From Steinernema hermaphroditum (lineage: Eukaryota; Nematoda; Chromadorea; Rhabditida; Steinernematidae): a stretch of 64,000 nucleotides of DNA. The notes beneath the pieces were generated by a model. The model did no database searches. It was not told the origin of the DNA and saw only the letters and a program-made list of their open reading frames with translations. This document shows, in pieces, positions 43,514-54,739 of the stretch. A program made the position numbers and the translations under genes. The stretch is from the NCBI GenBank assembly GCA_030435675.1, contig CM059624.1:14408769-14472768 (forward strand), written 5' to 3'. The number at the start of each line of letters is the position of its first letter. Position 1 is the stretch's first letter.

Positions 43514-43778
43514 ATGTCCGATATGAAGCCCGAAAATACTGCCCCTATCAGCACCGGTGAAACCGTTCCCATGGCCGAAGCCGGCTCTGATGCCCCCAGC
43601 TCCACTCCGAGTTCGACCGTCCGCCACACGCGTCGCTCCACTTCTCAGAGCGATAAGGAGATGAAGAAGATTATTTCTGTAAGGAACAGATATGCATAAC
43701 CTACTAATGCACAATTTGCAGGAGGCTCAGCACGAGAAGCCGACCGAGCAGCAGCAACAGAAACCAGCCAAGGAGTAG
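43514..43778 (+). CDS. Small Ser/Thr-rich orphan protein, two exons, 73 aa
   Basis: Exons 43514-43678 and 43722-43778 with a 43-nt phase-0 intron that has a clear CTACTAAT branch-like site and a TTTGCAG acceptor. The ATG directly follows GCGCTTTTCAG. The protein is polar and probably disordered: MSDMKPENTAPISTGETVP, a basic RHTRRSTSQS patch, and a Gln-rich end (EQQQQKPAKE). No domain recognised. Confidence 0.65.
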
Positions 43779-44555
43779 CGGCAACAAGACGAAGAAGCAC
43801 GGGAAGAACTAAATTCTTCACGCCACGTTGATATATTCTCAATTTTTTATTTTGTAATTGCTGATGTGAAATATAAAATAATGTTTTAACTAATCGTTCT
43901 ACCCATGACTGAGATCACGTTGGGCAAGGAAAGGCTTCTGAGTGACAGACAGGCATCGGGCTCCGATTAGATGAAGCGCGTTGAGAACCAGCGAATGCCC
44001 GCAATCAAAGTTCGCCGTTTAAGGTGAAAATATGAAATTTTGTACTCGATCAGGCGTGCCGTGGCAGGACCCATCAGAGAGTTCCGCATCGGCGCTTTTT
44101 TTTGTGCGCAAAAGCACGAGAGAATCATCTTGGAATGACGTGGAAACATCTGACTATGAGTTGTATAGGAGATGTGCACTTAGCAGCCCTGGTTTTCCAT
44201 CAGAATTTCGTGTTTCGAGCTTTCGACGAAATTCAAATCGAAACTCGCCTTGGCCCTGCCACGATTTTTACTTCGAGACACTTACGATAAATCGTGCAAG
44301 ACAACCTGAACACTTTTCCCAGAAGCGTCGACGACGGCACGACCGTCAGCCCTGTTTCCCACCGTTTTGAGTCGAGTCTGAACAGGGAAACTTGATGAAG
44401 GATAGGAACGCGCATTGCTCATAAAGTACACAACCAGAGTACGACCAAGCTCAGCCAAAATACACTTTGCCAAAATACGATTTATTGCACTTCCAGTTAA
44501 ATAATTGTTAGTCTAATAGGGAAAAGAGCTCAACGCAACACAGTCACAGTCGTAT
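43779..44555. other. Intergenic region without a supported gene
   Basis: Overlapping short frames only. No repeat recognised. Confidence 0.35.
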
Positions 44556-44802
44556 TCAGCGCCGATCGTGCTGAGGGTGATGGGGCTGTTCGGTGATGCA
44601 CATCTTCAGAATTTCGGAGAAATCGACTTCGTCCAAGCTCTGCAGAAAAAGGTTCAACTTTCTGAACGCCTGAAAATAACTCTAGGTCAAATAGTGGAAA
44701 AATATAGCTGTTCATTACTGCTTTTAGCTCATGAGCGGGATCCGTAGGTGACGGCGACATGCGCGGTTGCTCCTCCGAGTCGGTTTTGTCCTTTTCGGTC
44801 AT
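44556..44802 (-). CDS. Small orphan protein, two exons, 65 aa
   Basis: Exons (minus) 44719-44802 and 44556-44669; intron 49 nt, phase 0 (GTAATG...TTATTTTCAG). The acceptor CTTTGTTACAG ends two bases before the ATG. Exon 1 is acidic and polar (MTEKDKTDSEEQPRMSPSP). Exon 2 is a helix (FRKLNLFLQSLDEVDFSEIL) ending in a His-rich tail. Same design as the other tiny genes. Not recognised. Confidence 0.62.
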
Positions 44803-45976
44803 ATTCTGTAACAAAGAAAAACCTGCACTTGCGCCGAGAGAAACGAAAACTACGCCGTCGTAGCTTTGCCGCACGTATTCTGATGGTCACGCACTCGATT
44901 CGCGCCGCCTATCGCGAGGGAGGGCCGTCGGAAAAGTGCAAATGATGAGAGTGGGGTCTTAGCGCGACATGCAAAAAAAAAGTGGCGCGAAATGATGCCA
45001 TAAGACATGCTATCTGAAGTACACGCCTGAGTCGTTGTGGAGTTTTAACCAAGATTCTAATATCATAGAAGCAGCGAGACGACATACATGTACTAGAGCC
45101 ACATCGTCACTCCGTAGTCGTCGGTCTTCTTCTGGCTTCGACATAGGACACGGCATCAGAGTCGAACGCGGCTATTCCATTAGTATGCGCGGGCGTCAGA
45201 AAGGCGAACAGCCGATTCCGCAAGTCCGTACTCTTCTGCCCCACACTGAACCGTAGAGTTTCCGCTGATCTGCGCTCCTTCCTTACAATCAGGGTGTCGT
45301 TACCAAGATGGAAATAAAACTTTTTGAGCGTCGGAGATCGTAAGTCAGAAAGCGAAAATCAGCAGTCAAGGAAAGAGGCCATTCGCTATTTATCTTCCTG
45401 AATCAACGGATTTACGCGGTGCAGGACGCGATTAGTCTACATGGTGTCGAAAAAGTTCTGTAACGCGTTCCAAAATGTGCTTTAAGCAGATCTTTTTGTT
45501 TTTTGCTTGTTTAAATTCTTTATTCGTTTTTGTCGACTATTCTTTTATCCTATATCCATTGTTTCCCCGATATAGCAGAATGTTATTTGAATTTATCACA
45601 GCCTCCAAAGAAAAGCGTGCCGCAGACGTTGCGCATTTCAAGGAAAGTAAGTCCAAACCGGTGATTATTTTCCTGTTCCTGCAAAGCTTCCCTTCAAATA
45701 ATTTGGCCTGTGAATACCGCTTAGGTTCATACCATCCAATCGCTGTAAAGAGCCTTTTCCTGCAGCTATCTTCTTCAAGGAGTTCTTTTGGAATCTACAC
45801 GAAGTCTTTATCTGCATAAGACTATATGGGGTGGACAGCATAGGATCATAAAAAACGCTGAATACCTTGCACATTGCATACGTTGTGGCATATTTAAAAT
45901 TCATAGATAACGAACGTCAGTATGGAATTACGTGAACTACACAACAGATTCTGAACCAGCCAAATAAACGAAAGAA
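44803..45976. other. Intergenic region with R1 copy 3
   Basis: R1 copy 3 lies at about 45085-45230. A 114-codon plus frame at 45475-45819 begins with a hydrophobic run (QIFLFFACLNSLFVFVDYSF) that resembles a membrane segment or signal peptide, but nothing else supports it as a gene. Confidence 0.35.
45085..45230. repeat. Dispersed repeat R1, copy 3
   Basis: Matches 6625-6740 over CACTCCGTAGTCG-CGGTCTTCTTCTGGCTTCG and TCCATTAGTATGCGCGGGCG-TCAGA. No coding capacity. Confidence 0.5.
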
Positions 45977-46258
45977 TCAAAGCGCCGTTCTTTCTTCTTT
46001 TCCACCAAAGCGTCTAGCCATCATGGCTTGCAACTCAGCCCGCACTGCTCCATGGTCTGGTGCGCGGTCCGTAACGAATGCAGCGTGCTCCTGCAGGAGC
46101 TGCCGCTGCTCCACCACCGCGAGGTATTCCAAGGCAAACTTGTAAAAGAGGCGTCGGTTTTCCTCCTTTTGTTCGCAGATGAAATTTAGAAGTCGCTGGA
46201 CGGCCAACTTGTTTCGCGGGTCACACGCCCGATGGTGATCCTCGTTTACGTTGTTCAT
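45977..46258 (-). CDS. Small helical orphan protein, family RNK, 93 aa
   Basis: Single coding exon. A GTCTTTTAG acceptor ends six bases before the ATG. The core DPRNKLAVQRLLNFICEQKE followed by ENRRLFYKFALEYL aligns without gaps to DLRNKTAVRRLMHFILLQKA and EDRRLCYKLVVDYL of the gene at 57841-58074, so these are paralogues. The C-terminal third (ELQAMMARRFGGKEERTAL) is absent from the other copy. All-helical prediction by eye; no known domain. Confidence 0.65.
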   Translation of the reverse strand: MNNVNEDHHRACDPRNKLAVQRLLNFICEQKEENRRLFYKFALEYLAVVEQRQLLQEHAAFVTDRAPDHGAVRAELQAMMARRFGGKEERTAL

Positions 46259-48613
46259 CCTATCCTAAAAGACACGTGTTAGACTGAAGTTAGATCAAAC
46301 GAATTATTAAAAGTTATTAATGGCTAATCGGTCTTCAGAGTCATTAAGATAATAGGAAGAGTTAGCAGTTTCCCACTACACGGCCTCTCTTGGATTTTGT
46401 GTCGCGTAAATGAGGGTAACGGAATGTAAAAACTCACAAAATCGGTATGCCACTGCGATCATCCAGTTGATTGTTAAGCTACAAGGTTCAATTTTCAATT
46501 TCTCCCAGTGATTTTAAAAGACAGCGAAGGTTATTTGTGCTAGAATTAAGAAAAACGTGACCGTTTCGGAGAAGATACAGCTGTGTGCTCGACGCTGTTT
46601 ATGATGGGCGCGCGGCATCGCCATACACTGGACCTTTTGTGTATACTTTCGTCATCCCCAAAGCGAAGCGACTAGGCGCTAATATGGTATATGCCCGTTA
46701 GACCATGTTCCATGACTACGTCTAAAGATAGGCTACTAAAGGACATTGTAAACTGAACAAGTATGCGATTATAAAGTTCGCATTTGACCCCCCTTTTCTT
46801 GCTGTTCATGACAGTCCCCTTAAATTGGACAAAGTAAACTTTACATCTACGTTTCCATCACGGTTCTTCTCTGCATTATATGTTTTTGAGATGTGTATCT
46901 CACCTGATTTTGATGGAACTGCAGAAGACAAATGGACGTTGAGGAACGGTCCTTCACACCACTCGTCGTGCGAAGATGTTGAAAGCTGGAAGAAAGAACG
47001 CATTCACCAATATAACACGGACCACTGGCAATACGCAGCACGCGATTCCTAAGAGTTAATTGCACGTTAAGCCATGTGTTCCCCTAAATCTGAGATTTTG
47101 CCATGCTCCAGTTAATCAGAGACATGAAAGTCGTATGAAGAATGAAATCACCGTTTGTGTCGCTGTTATGAACTGTGCGCTAGGGGCTGTTTACGTCGGG
47201 CGCGGACGGTCGCCTCTTCTTTTCACCGATCGTTTCTGCCGATCCGTCAAAGAAAGAAAGGAACGGCACTGTTATGCGAAAAAGACGATCAGAGAGAACC
47301 TTCGCACCGCTCCTCGCAAATAGCTACCCTCAGTGTATAACGCAATTACGCTTGATCAGCTCGGAGGTGGACTCTCCAATTCATTGAGCTGAGCCGGAGC
47401 AGTTCGGAATTCGAATTTCGAATCGATCAAGGTGAATCGTAGCCGACCCCTATTAGAATGTGGAATTTCACCCAGTCCGCTTCACTACTCTTAGTAAATA
47501 ACATTGGCACTGCTAGTACATAGACATCCAGCAACGTTTGACAGGTGAATTCATTGCATAGTATTAAAAACCGTTTTATTATAAAAGCCTAGTTTGCATA
47601 TCTCTCATAACCAATAATCTATGTCATACGACTACGCAATGGCGTTGTTTATGCGCCAAAAAAGCGATCACGTATTGATTTTCTAAGTCATAAACGACAA
47701 ATGAGATTCAAGAATGAATAAAAAAGTGAACTGTTGGATACCACAGTACGGAAATGCTTGACGGAAATGGTTAAACGTGAATCTGCAATGTGAAATGTGA
47801 AGAACGTTGTTCTCCCTGTTTACAATCGACGGAAACGATCGTAGTCTTAGCACGCGCCTCATTCCCTTCCGGAGGCTGGTAAACAAAAACAAGGCCTTTT
47901 CGGTTGCTCCGATATTTGCCACTTTACATTTGACTTCCGGAATAAACGGCATTGTGCAGTGTAGTACAACTTATCACTACAATGGGGCACTGTATAACAC
48001 CATTGTTAGCGCTTTTCTTCTATCTAAAGGGTGTAAAATAGAGTGCAGCCCCGTTTATGGCCCCTTTAGTTTGCAACTAACGGATTACATACAAAACACT
48101 ACACAGTGTGTTCCAAGAAAAAAAAGCAGAAAGCGCGCTAGAAGCCAAAACTTGTATTCACAAAAGACACACCAACATCACCCTTTCCCTCTACCCATTT
48201 TTGCTCAATCGGCGACCTATCTTTGTCGTGAATACGACGAGCAAAGCTAGAACATTGTGGCAGTGAGTCCGGATGCAGTGAATAATTGAAGAACGGATCG
48301 AGGCACTGGACGGTCACACATGACTCATCAGCGATTATGCCATATCACCCCGATGCGACAGTCGCGAATGTTTCGCCGCGCGTGTCTATCCGGCCCGCGA
48401 CACATTACAGCGCGAGTGCACGAAAAGGGCATTTTGGCATCTGCATCGCGCGCAGACGACGCGATAGCGATCAAGCAGAGGCGATGGACTGTTTTGCATT
48501 TGAAGCCACTTAGGGGGACCAACCTCAAAAACAACCTTTATGCTCATATTGTTGATGAAGGGCTACATTTTTATTAGACGATAAACAGAACACTAAATCG
48601 TTAAAAAGTTCGT
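46259..48613. other. Long intergenic region, one duplicated segment
   Basis: About 48360-48490 matches 59270-59380 (GCGACACATTACA, AAAAAGGGCATTTTGGCATCTGCATCGCGCGC-like). In each case the match lies within about 250 bp of the 3' end of a paralogous small gene. Frames such as 47807-48250 (147 codons) have no recognisable features. Confidence 0.4.
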
Positions 48614-48894
48614 TTAATTTTGATTGTCCATCGATCGATTCTGACGCTCGCGTTCACGACGAAGATGTGGATTTTGCTGATCCAAACTGTGAAGAGCCAC
48701 TGAGTAGTTGTTCATTGCCTAAATTAAAAAAATTCTAACCAACATCATTTGAGGAAATTTACATAGAGAAGACCCACGAGTTCTTGGCGATTTGGAGGAG
48801 CAAGTGGAAGGCGCTGAGTTTTAGGAACAATGACCGTAGTGTTGCCTTTGTTCTCCATCGGTTTGTCGACTTTTCTATCGGGTCGGTTATCCAT
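48614..48894 (-). CDS. Small basic orphan protein, family PRQ, two exons, 78 aa
   Basis: Exons (minus) 48763-48894 and 48614-48718; intron 44 nt, phase 0 (GTAAAT...TTAATTTAG). The ATG directly follows TTTATTTTGCAG. Exon 1 ends ...PPNRQELVGLLY. Exon 2 encodes 34 residues rich in Arg and Asn (PHLRRERERQNRSMDN). The gene at 59522-59814 has the same phase-0 intron, an exon 2 of identical length (105 nt), a SRQEL...LL motif at the same place, the same TTTTGCAG-ATGG start context and a shared downstream repeat. Confidence 0.65.
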
Positions 48895-49968
48895 CTGCAA
48901 AATAAAGTCGTAAAATTGTCGCCATCTTCTTTCGCCACAACTGAGCTCAATTCAAACGTCGCATCGGCAGTGGAGCCGTGGCAAAGGGCAGCGTTCGGAA
49001 GGGTGTATCTAAAGGAAGGGTCTATCGTCGCGTCGGAATTCACTTTTTTTGGATAGGCGGGAGGCAGAAACACCGCATTTCACTTGGTTGTGCATAGTGA
49101 CCGTAGTTTTGCCTGTGTTTTTGTTCCGTTGTGGTCATTGATTATCGATGAAATCAAGTCCAGACACATTCTGTCTCTGTGAGGTTTTAAATTTACCACT
49201 GTCTGGGTCAGTAGCCGATGGACATTGACGCGTAGGCGCCGCAACATCGTGGCGCCGAATCAAAACGCCGCCTTAACGAAGGGCTGTCGCTACCGATCAA
49301 AGGCAACGGAGTGCGCACGGACAATCGGAAACATAGACTGTTGCATATGATTAGCGCGCGACTTGTCCGTGGGCATCCTGAGCCCGGCCCATTGGCAACG
49401 GATTGTGACACTATAGGTCTTTAAAGGGAACGACGAAGCTGCTGAAGTTCATGAGAATCGGACGTTTGAAGTGATCATTGATAAATCTGATTTTGAGCGC
49501 GTCGGCGTTGGGGTAGATGAACTCAAAGGTGGGCCGTGTCGACGGCCTTGTTTTCCATCGTGAGGAAGACGCACTGTGCGTATAAGCCGACGGGCATTTG
49601 AAACGACCATTCAATACTGCATGCCTACTGGATTGCAAATGTTCATTCCGATCGAAGGCGGACATTTTGGAGCGTTCCCTTGTAAGAATAAATGTTTGTT
49701 TTTGCATTTCTCCCACCGCGCTTTGTTCCTCGCATTATTTATGTTATGTTTTCCATAAACGATTTAATTACTAAAGCTGGAGGTCTCACAACCAATGTGT
49801 CTCCTCTGCTGTGACAAGAAACAACAAATTTGGGGATCAAAGACACACATTGAAGCTGAAGCGGTCCTCGAGTCAGAAACAAAATAGATCTTAGAATCTT
49901 TCGGTGATCCTTGAGCGACACACATCTAGCAACAATTTATCTACAAATAATCCCGAGACTTCACAGAA
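48895..49968. other. Intergenic region; one unsupported minus frame
   Basis: A 101-codon minus frame at 49411-49716 ends with a well-formed segment (PTFEFIYPNADALKIRFIND, then PILMNFSSFVVPFKDL) that could be a real terminal exon, but no start or splice context was found. Nothing else is recognised. Confidence 0.3.
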
Positions 49969-52900
49969 CTAATCCTGTTTACCGTTCATTTTCAATCCGT
50001 CTTCTTCGATGCCTAACGTATTCTCTATGCGGATTCCTTCGGGACAGCATACTGTAGTCTCCATGGTGCAGTCCACGTTGTCCTCCTTTGCCTCTGGAGG
50101 AGCTACAGGAGCGATCCGTGGCGGACGTGGAGCACGGAGGTTTCCTATAAGCAGGCCCTCCACCTAAACGGGCACTTATCTGCTGTCCGGAGGGGTCTGA
50201 CATACCTTCCCCAGGGAGATCTCAAAGGCAGAACTCCAAAAGATGGAAAAGAAGTAGGTGAGCCCGATGACGGGTATGATGAAGCTGACTGCCGACTGAC
50301 TGAAGTTCGACCATATCAGGTCGCCCTCGGTCAGTCCGGTGACGTACACAACTGCAATCAAGCAGATCTGATGGGTACAGAAAGAGTTTCACATACCCAC
50401 ACAGACATGTATCAAGTATGCGCAGTAGGAGAGGCGACCCAAGGGGACCCAAATTTCCCAGGACATGAAGGAGTTGATAGGGCCACCGTAACCGTAGAAG
50501 CACGAGATGATGATCCAAGACAGGGCGAGTCCCCAAGCCGGTTTGCTGGATGACAAAAGGTGAAACACGGACAAGGTCCTTGGGAATACCTAAGAGCCGA
50601 GTACATCGCGCGGGCCGTCAAAGAGATATCGGTGCCGTTGGACCAGTCATAGAGGGTGAGACAGCACGTTGCCATGAGTCCAAAGGTCACCACCCAGAGA
50701 ACAAGGTTCAGGATCTAAAGTGGTATTAAGACGTGAAAAGAAGGTTCAGGCGGACTCTGTTGATTCGCATCTTCGGCTTCATCATCAGAAGGTAGCCGGT
50801 CATCATTCCGATGATGTAGCTAAAGACCGAAACGGCTAAACAGTCAAAAGGGTCACACTCACGGCTGGCATCTGATCCAAGGTGCATCGTAGATGAGCAT
50901 CGTGTACATGCTGAAATGGAGTCCTCCGAATAAGTAGATGTATAGGGTCCCCACTTATAGTCGCTCTTCGTCATATTGGGGTCCATCGCTCCGTAGGGGT
51001 AGTCGGATGGTGGGTATCGGAGTGTGTAAACCGTCGCGAGGTTGGCGGCGGTAGACGCGGCGAAGAGGGCGCCGGCAGCGAGGAAACCGAAGAGGGGCCG
51101 GATGGCCATGGGGATGAGGATTAGCGGTGCGAAGATGTAGATCTGGAGGTCAGTGGACAGGTACCAAGACACGAGATAGCACTGTAAGAGCTAAACAGTG
51201 AGGGACAGAGCCCAGAGACTCGCCTGCTCCTGGTAGTTGATGAAGTTGTTCAAGTAAATGAGGTTGATCCACCAGTTCTTGGGGCAAGGGTCGGCGAGCA
51301 CCTCGGTCATGTAAACGGGCATGTTGTAGAGGAAGGTGCGGAAGACGAACGTGTAGAAGAGAATGGCGATGTAGTATGGTGGGGAAAGCCTAGAGAAGGA
51401 TAAGGAACAGACGATAAGGACCCTACCGAAGAAGACGGTGGACATAGTAGAGGATCCATGCGGGGAGACTCATCGTCTGACGGCGGTTCTTCTTGAAAGA
51501 CTTGAACCAGATGAAGGCGACTAGAAGGCCCGAAATAAACAAGAAAGTGTCCACGGCGTAGTATGCGTTAATGATGATCTGCGTGGAGACGTACTTGACC
51601 TCCTCCAAAACGTCCACTGGATTATCTGCAACGACAGAGTATCCTCAGAGCGCTTCAGAAGATGGACCTACTGCTGTAGGCGAGGAAGACACCCAAGGTG
51701 TGACCGAGGATGACCCAGCTCATAGAGAAGAAGCGCATGCAGTGGATAGGCCCGATCTGACCGGGTTTGTTAGCGCTTTCAGTGTTGAAGATCTCGACGA
51801 TATTCGTGTAGAATGAAAAGGAGAGGAACAGTTTCATAGCAAAGCCTAAAAATGAAAAAAAAAAACAGTGTAAAGGTCTAAATGGAAGGCTTTTACTTTT
51901 GAAGTAGGGTAGTTCCTTGTGGTGAGGCAGAATGAAGTAATCGTAGATGGCGGCGGCGATGCCCACGATGCCAATGGTGCCCATGACTCCCCTAAGAAGC
52001 ATGCTGAGGATTGACACCTGAGAGCCGCTTACGTGACGATCCATGTCCCCGGTGATTTGGCTTGAGCTTTCTTCTGATCTTCCATAGACATAACGCTGCA
52101 GACGTTATTGGTAAAGTTCAGACCGAGGTAGGCGTCGACTTCCTGAACCAAGAAGGTCGACATCTCGCGCAGATCGTCGTCTGATGAGCACGATTTTGGA
52201 GCGCAAAAGTCCCATCCTATCCTGACGGTATAATGGTCCGAGCAGCTCCCGTTCACTCCGATGACGTATCTAAAATCGATCCCTTATAGTATTCCATAAG
52301 ATCAAGTTCTGAATGCGTATGCACCACAAAACACAATGACTGATAAGTGTATAGTTTCTAACGCGAATGATGATCTATGTTTTTGCACTTGACGTTGCCA
52401 ACACATTCAGCAACAATAAAACATCATCTTCAAAGAGACTGCGCGTAGATAATTAGATAGTACCTGTTGTAGGAGCCCACCAGATGCCTTGCCGTTTTGG
52501 GTACTTTGAAGTTGATCTCAATGCATTCCTCGTACATCCCCATGAAGTTATGATGTCCATGTAGGAGTCCGGGTGGAATTTTGCCCGTTGCGTCCAGCAC
52601 TGAAACGTTCTCTGTGAGTAATCCGCTACGGCGGCGCCCTCCAGCTGATAGCGCTCGCGTCTAATCCTCTCCCGTCTGAACATGATGACCATCCACGTGG
52701 TCTGAAAGTAGCCGTCGCACTTTGTCCTCGCTGCAGAAGAAGCGCTCGTAAATATTCTTTACGGTTTTGATCTCCGGCCTCGTCATATTATCAATTTGTT
52801 TTATCGAGGCGATAAGCGTGGTTTCGCCCAAATCGATTAGTCACTCACTTTTGACGATGAGCATCTCCTCGGAAGTCATGTTCTTGAAGCCGTTCGAAAT

Positions 52901-53435
52901 GGCCGATTCGAGGCCGTCAAGAAGAAGGTCGATGTCGGCCAGGCAGTCGGCGCTGAGTGTCAAGTTCGGAGCGGCTCGGAGCAAGTGCTCGAGGGTCGGG
53001 GCTTGCGAGATTTGAAGGTATGGGAGGTTCTGAAGGGTACTGGTGCACAACTAATCGAATCCTTTAATAGTAACTGTCGACTTTCGGATTAAACAGTGAG
53101 CACTCCGTCATAAAGAGAGGATGCTATCATTAACAGTTCCAAGTAAAGCTCACTTTTGGAGTTTATAATAAAGAGTGTCCTGTCCTGGAACCTATAGACT
53201 TGCTTGAAAACTCACATTAACAGCTCAGATATGCACTCTAACCTAAATGAACACCTCATCCCCATTTTATGAAAGATGCACCTTTGAACATTACTATAAA
53301 GAACTACATGTCCCGAAAAAATACCTGTTGTTGCCATTCGAGCTCTCTCAGACGGCCGACCATCTGGTTGAAGCCGATTCCATTCTGCGCTGCGCCTCCG
53401 ACGACCAGGAGAAGAACGGCGAAAAGCACGCGCAT
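49969..53435 (-). CDS. NRF-6-like acyltransferase 3 family membrane protein, 15 exons, 757 aa
   Basis: Exons (minus): 53325-53435, 52849-53050, 52464-52599, 52033-52269, 51897-51991, 51672-51845, 51427-51625, 51224-51389, 50955-51181, 50863-50910, 50756-50819, 50590-50714, 50397-50545, 50206-50351, 49969-50163. Every junction keeps frame (2274 nt). A signal peptide (MRVLFAVLLLVVGGAAQ) is followed by the luminal NRF domain with MLDATGKIPPGLLHG and WDFCAPKSC. The acyltransferase 3 domain then has many membrane helices, RFFSMSWVILGHT (conserved His about 309), VDTFLFISGLL, WYLSTDLQIY, PYIIGMMTGY and RLSYCAYLIH. C. elegans NRF-6 is needed for fluoxetine response and lipid or yolk transport. Most introns are 37-51 nt. 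One is GC-AG (51182-51223) and one has a weak GTCCGC donor (50755). The acceptor GGTCAG lies two bases before the ATG. Confidence 0.9.
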
Positions 53436-54404
53436 TCCTGACCAACACAAGCCCCAATAGGTGGCCGCCAATAAATTACCCGCGGTGTCAGTTGCAAAAG
53501 AGGCGAGCAACGACTGATAAAGGAGACCGCGATTTGTCGCCTTCAAAGGACCTTTTCTTGATAACGGGTGCACACACGCTACGGAACAAAGCGCCACCGA
53601 TTATGGAAATGCTTGAGAGGAATGCGATACTGTAATCCCTATGGAACGCAGGGGTTTCAGCCATCAGATTTCCACCTTTCCATGTTCCGTCCCGATGTCC
53701 ATTTTTCTGTCGGGCTTGAAAACCTCTCTTTTTTTGCTCCTTCTGGAGAAATTTGTCCTCACCACCTGCTCCTCGCTTTCGTGTATTATTAACGACATAA
53801 AAGTCGTTTTATTGTCACTTCTGCAATTCAGTGGCACGGCTTGCAAGCGACCTCAGAGTCGATGCTCCGCCGGCTGTAGTTTGCCACTTGATGACGATCG
53901 TCGCCGGTGATTACGACACACGGTCACTGGGGCGATTGATCTCTGGTCGACTGTCGCATGGACTCCTCCTCAGTGTTGTTGCGGAACGTCGTGAGTCATT
54001 GGGGAACGCACGAAAGTGGACGCGATGTGTGACCCGAAACGTGAGTAGGGGAACGAACAGAATAACGACGTAGCCCTGAGAAAGACTGATCCTTACAAAT
54101 TAGGCCTAAAAATGACTAAAAATTGCAAAGAAATCACCCCAGACAAAGCGCTAGTGGAGCGTGCCAGGATCCTTCCGCCAGTGCGGAAAGTCCTAAGCTC
54201 CGTCGATGACGCCACCCCGCTGCCAAGCTTCGGCCAGCCGCCGGCCCGTCAAGTAGCCGCCCGGGCTCCCAACAAAGGCAGTCGGCGGGCAGCCGCGCAC
54301 CGGCGCGTATCAAAAAGTACAATCCCAGAACGACTTGGGGCATCATCACCCAACACCACCGCACCACTCATACGTCTACGCTGCTAACCGCGCCGAAGAT
54401 GAGC
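53436..54404. other. Intergenic region between the acyltransferase and the SL1-bearing repeat
   Basis: A 91-codon plus frame at 54112-54387 is Ala/Arg/Pro-rich and GC-driven, without recognisable domains. No other gene. Presumably contains the acyltransferase promoter (53436 onward). Confidence 0.35.
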
Positions 54405-54715
54405 CTTCGTAGCGAACGTAACTTTACCAAAAGTTATCGAAATCAGCTTGTCCAGAGGTCACCGTAGGCTGATCGTAACTTTTTAATTGTCAACACGACC
54501 ACTTCCTTCAGAAAATACATCGCGAGCCTCCGCCGTCGGAAAAGGGCAACACCTCAAAAGACGATCTGGCTCCCAAAACAACAATCGTGTGACCTAGCGG
54601 ACGGTCGCGCCTTTCTTCACTCATTCTGTCTGTTCCCGTGTTTTTGTGTTTTATCGTTTTATTGTGTTCAGGTGTTTATGTATAAAGGTTTAATTACCCA
54701 AATTTGAGATTCTCA
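54405..54715 (+). repeat. SL1-bearing repeat joined to zinc-finger copy 5
   Basis: Matches about 37085-37433 along its length and ends with the SL1-like 22-mer and ATTCTCAT. It replaces the promoter and first 36 codons of zinc-finger copy 5. The presence of the upstream part in both copies shows that the leader sequence sits inside a larger repeat. Confidence 0.6.
54687..54708 (+). other. SL1-like spliced-leader sequence (21 of 22 bases)
   Basis: Starts GGTTTAATTACCCAA and ends TTTGAG. The only difference from the C. elegans SL1 leader is A for G at position 16. It is followed by ATTCTCATT, not GT, so this is not an intact SL RNA gene. It could derive from reverse-transcribed trans-spliced RNA or from a decayed SL gene. 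Confidence 0.75.
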
Positions 54716-54739
54716 TTAATTGTGGCGTACCGAAGCAGG

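Noticed and set aside
47807..48250. 147-codon plus frame
   Set aside because: No domain, unusual composition for the window's proteins, and no splice or promoter context.
52453..52735. Extra exon of the NRF-6-like gene in the frame TTWMVIMFRRERIRRERYQL
   Set aside because: It cannot be joined in frame to MLDATGK. Skipping it to the acceptor at 52600 gives a perfect family match and phase.
54704..54739. Start of ZF copy 5 at 54704
   Set aside because: That start is TTG inside the SL1-like repeat; the first ATG is at 54740.
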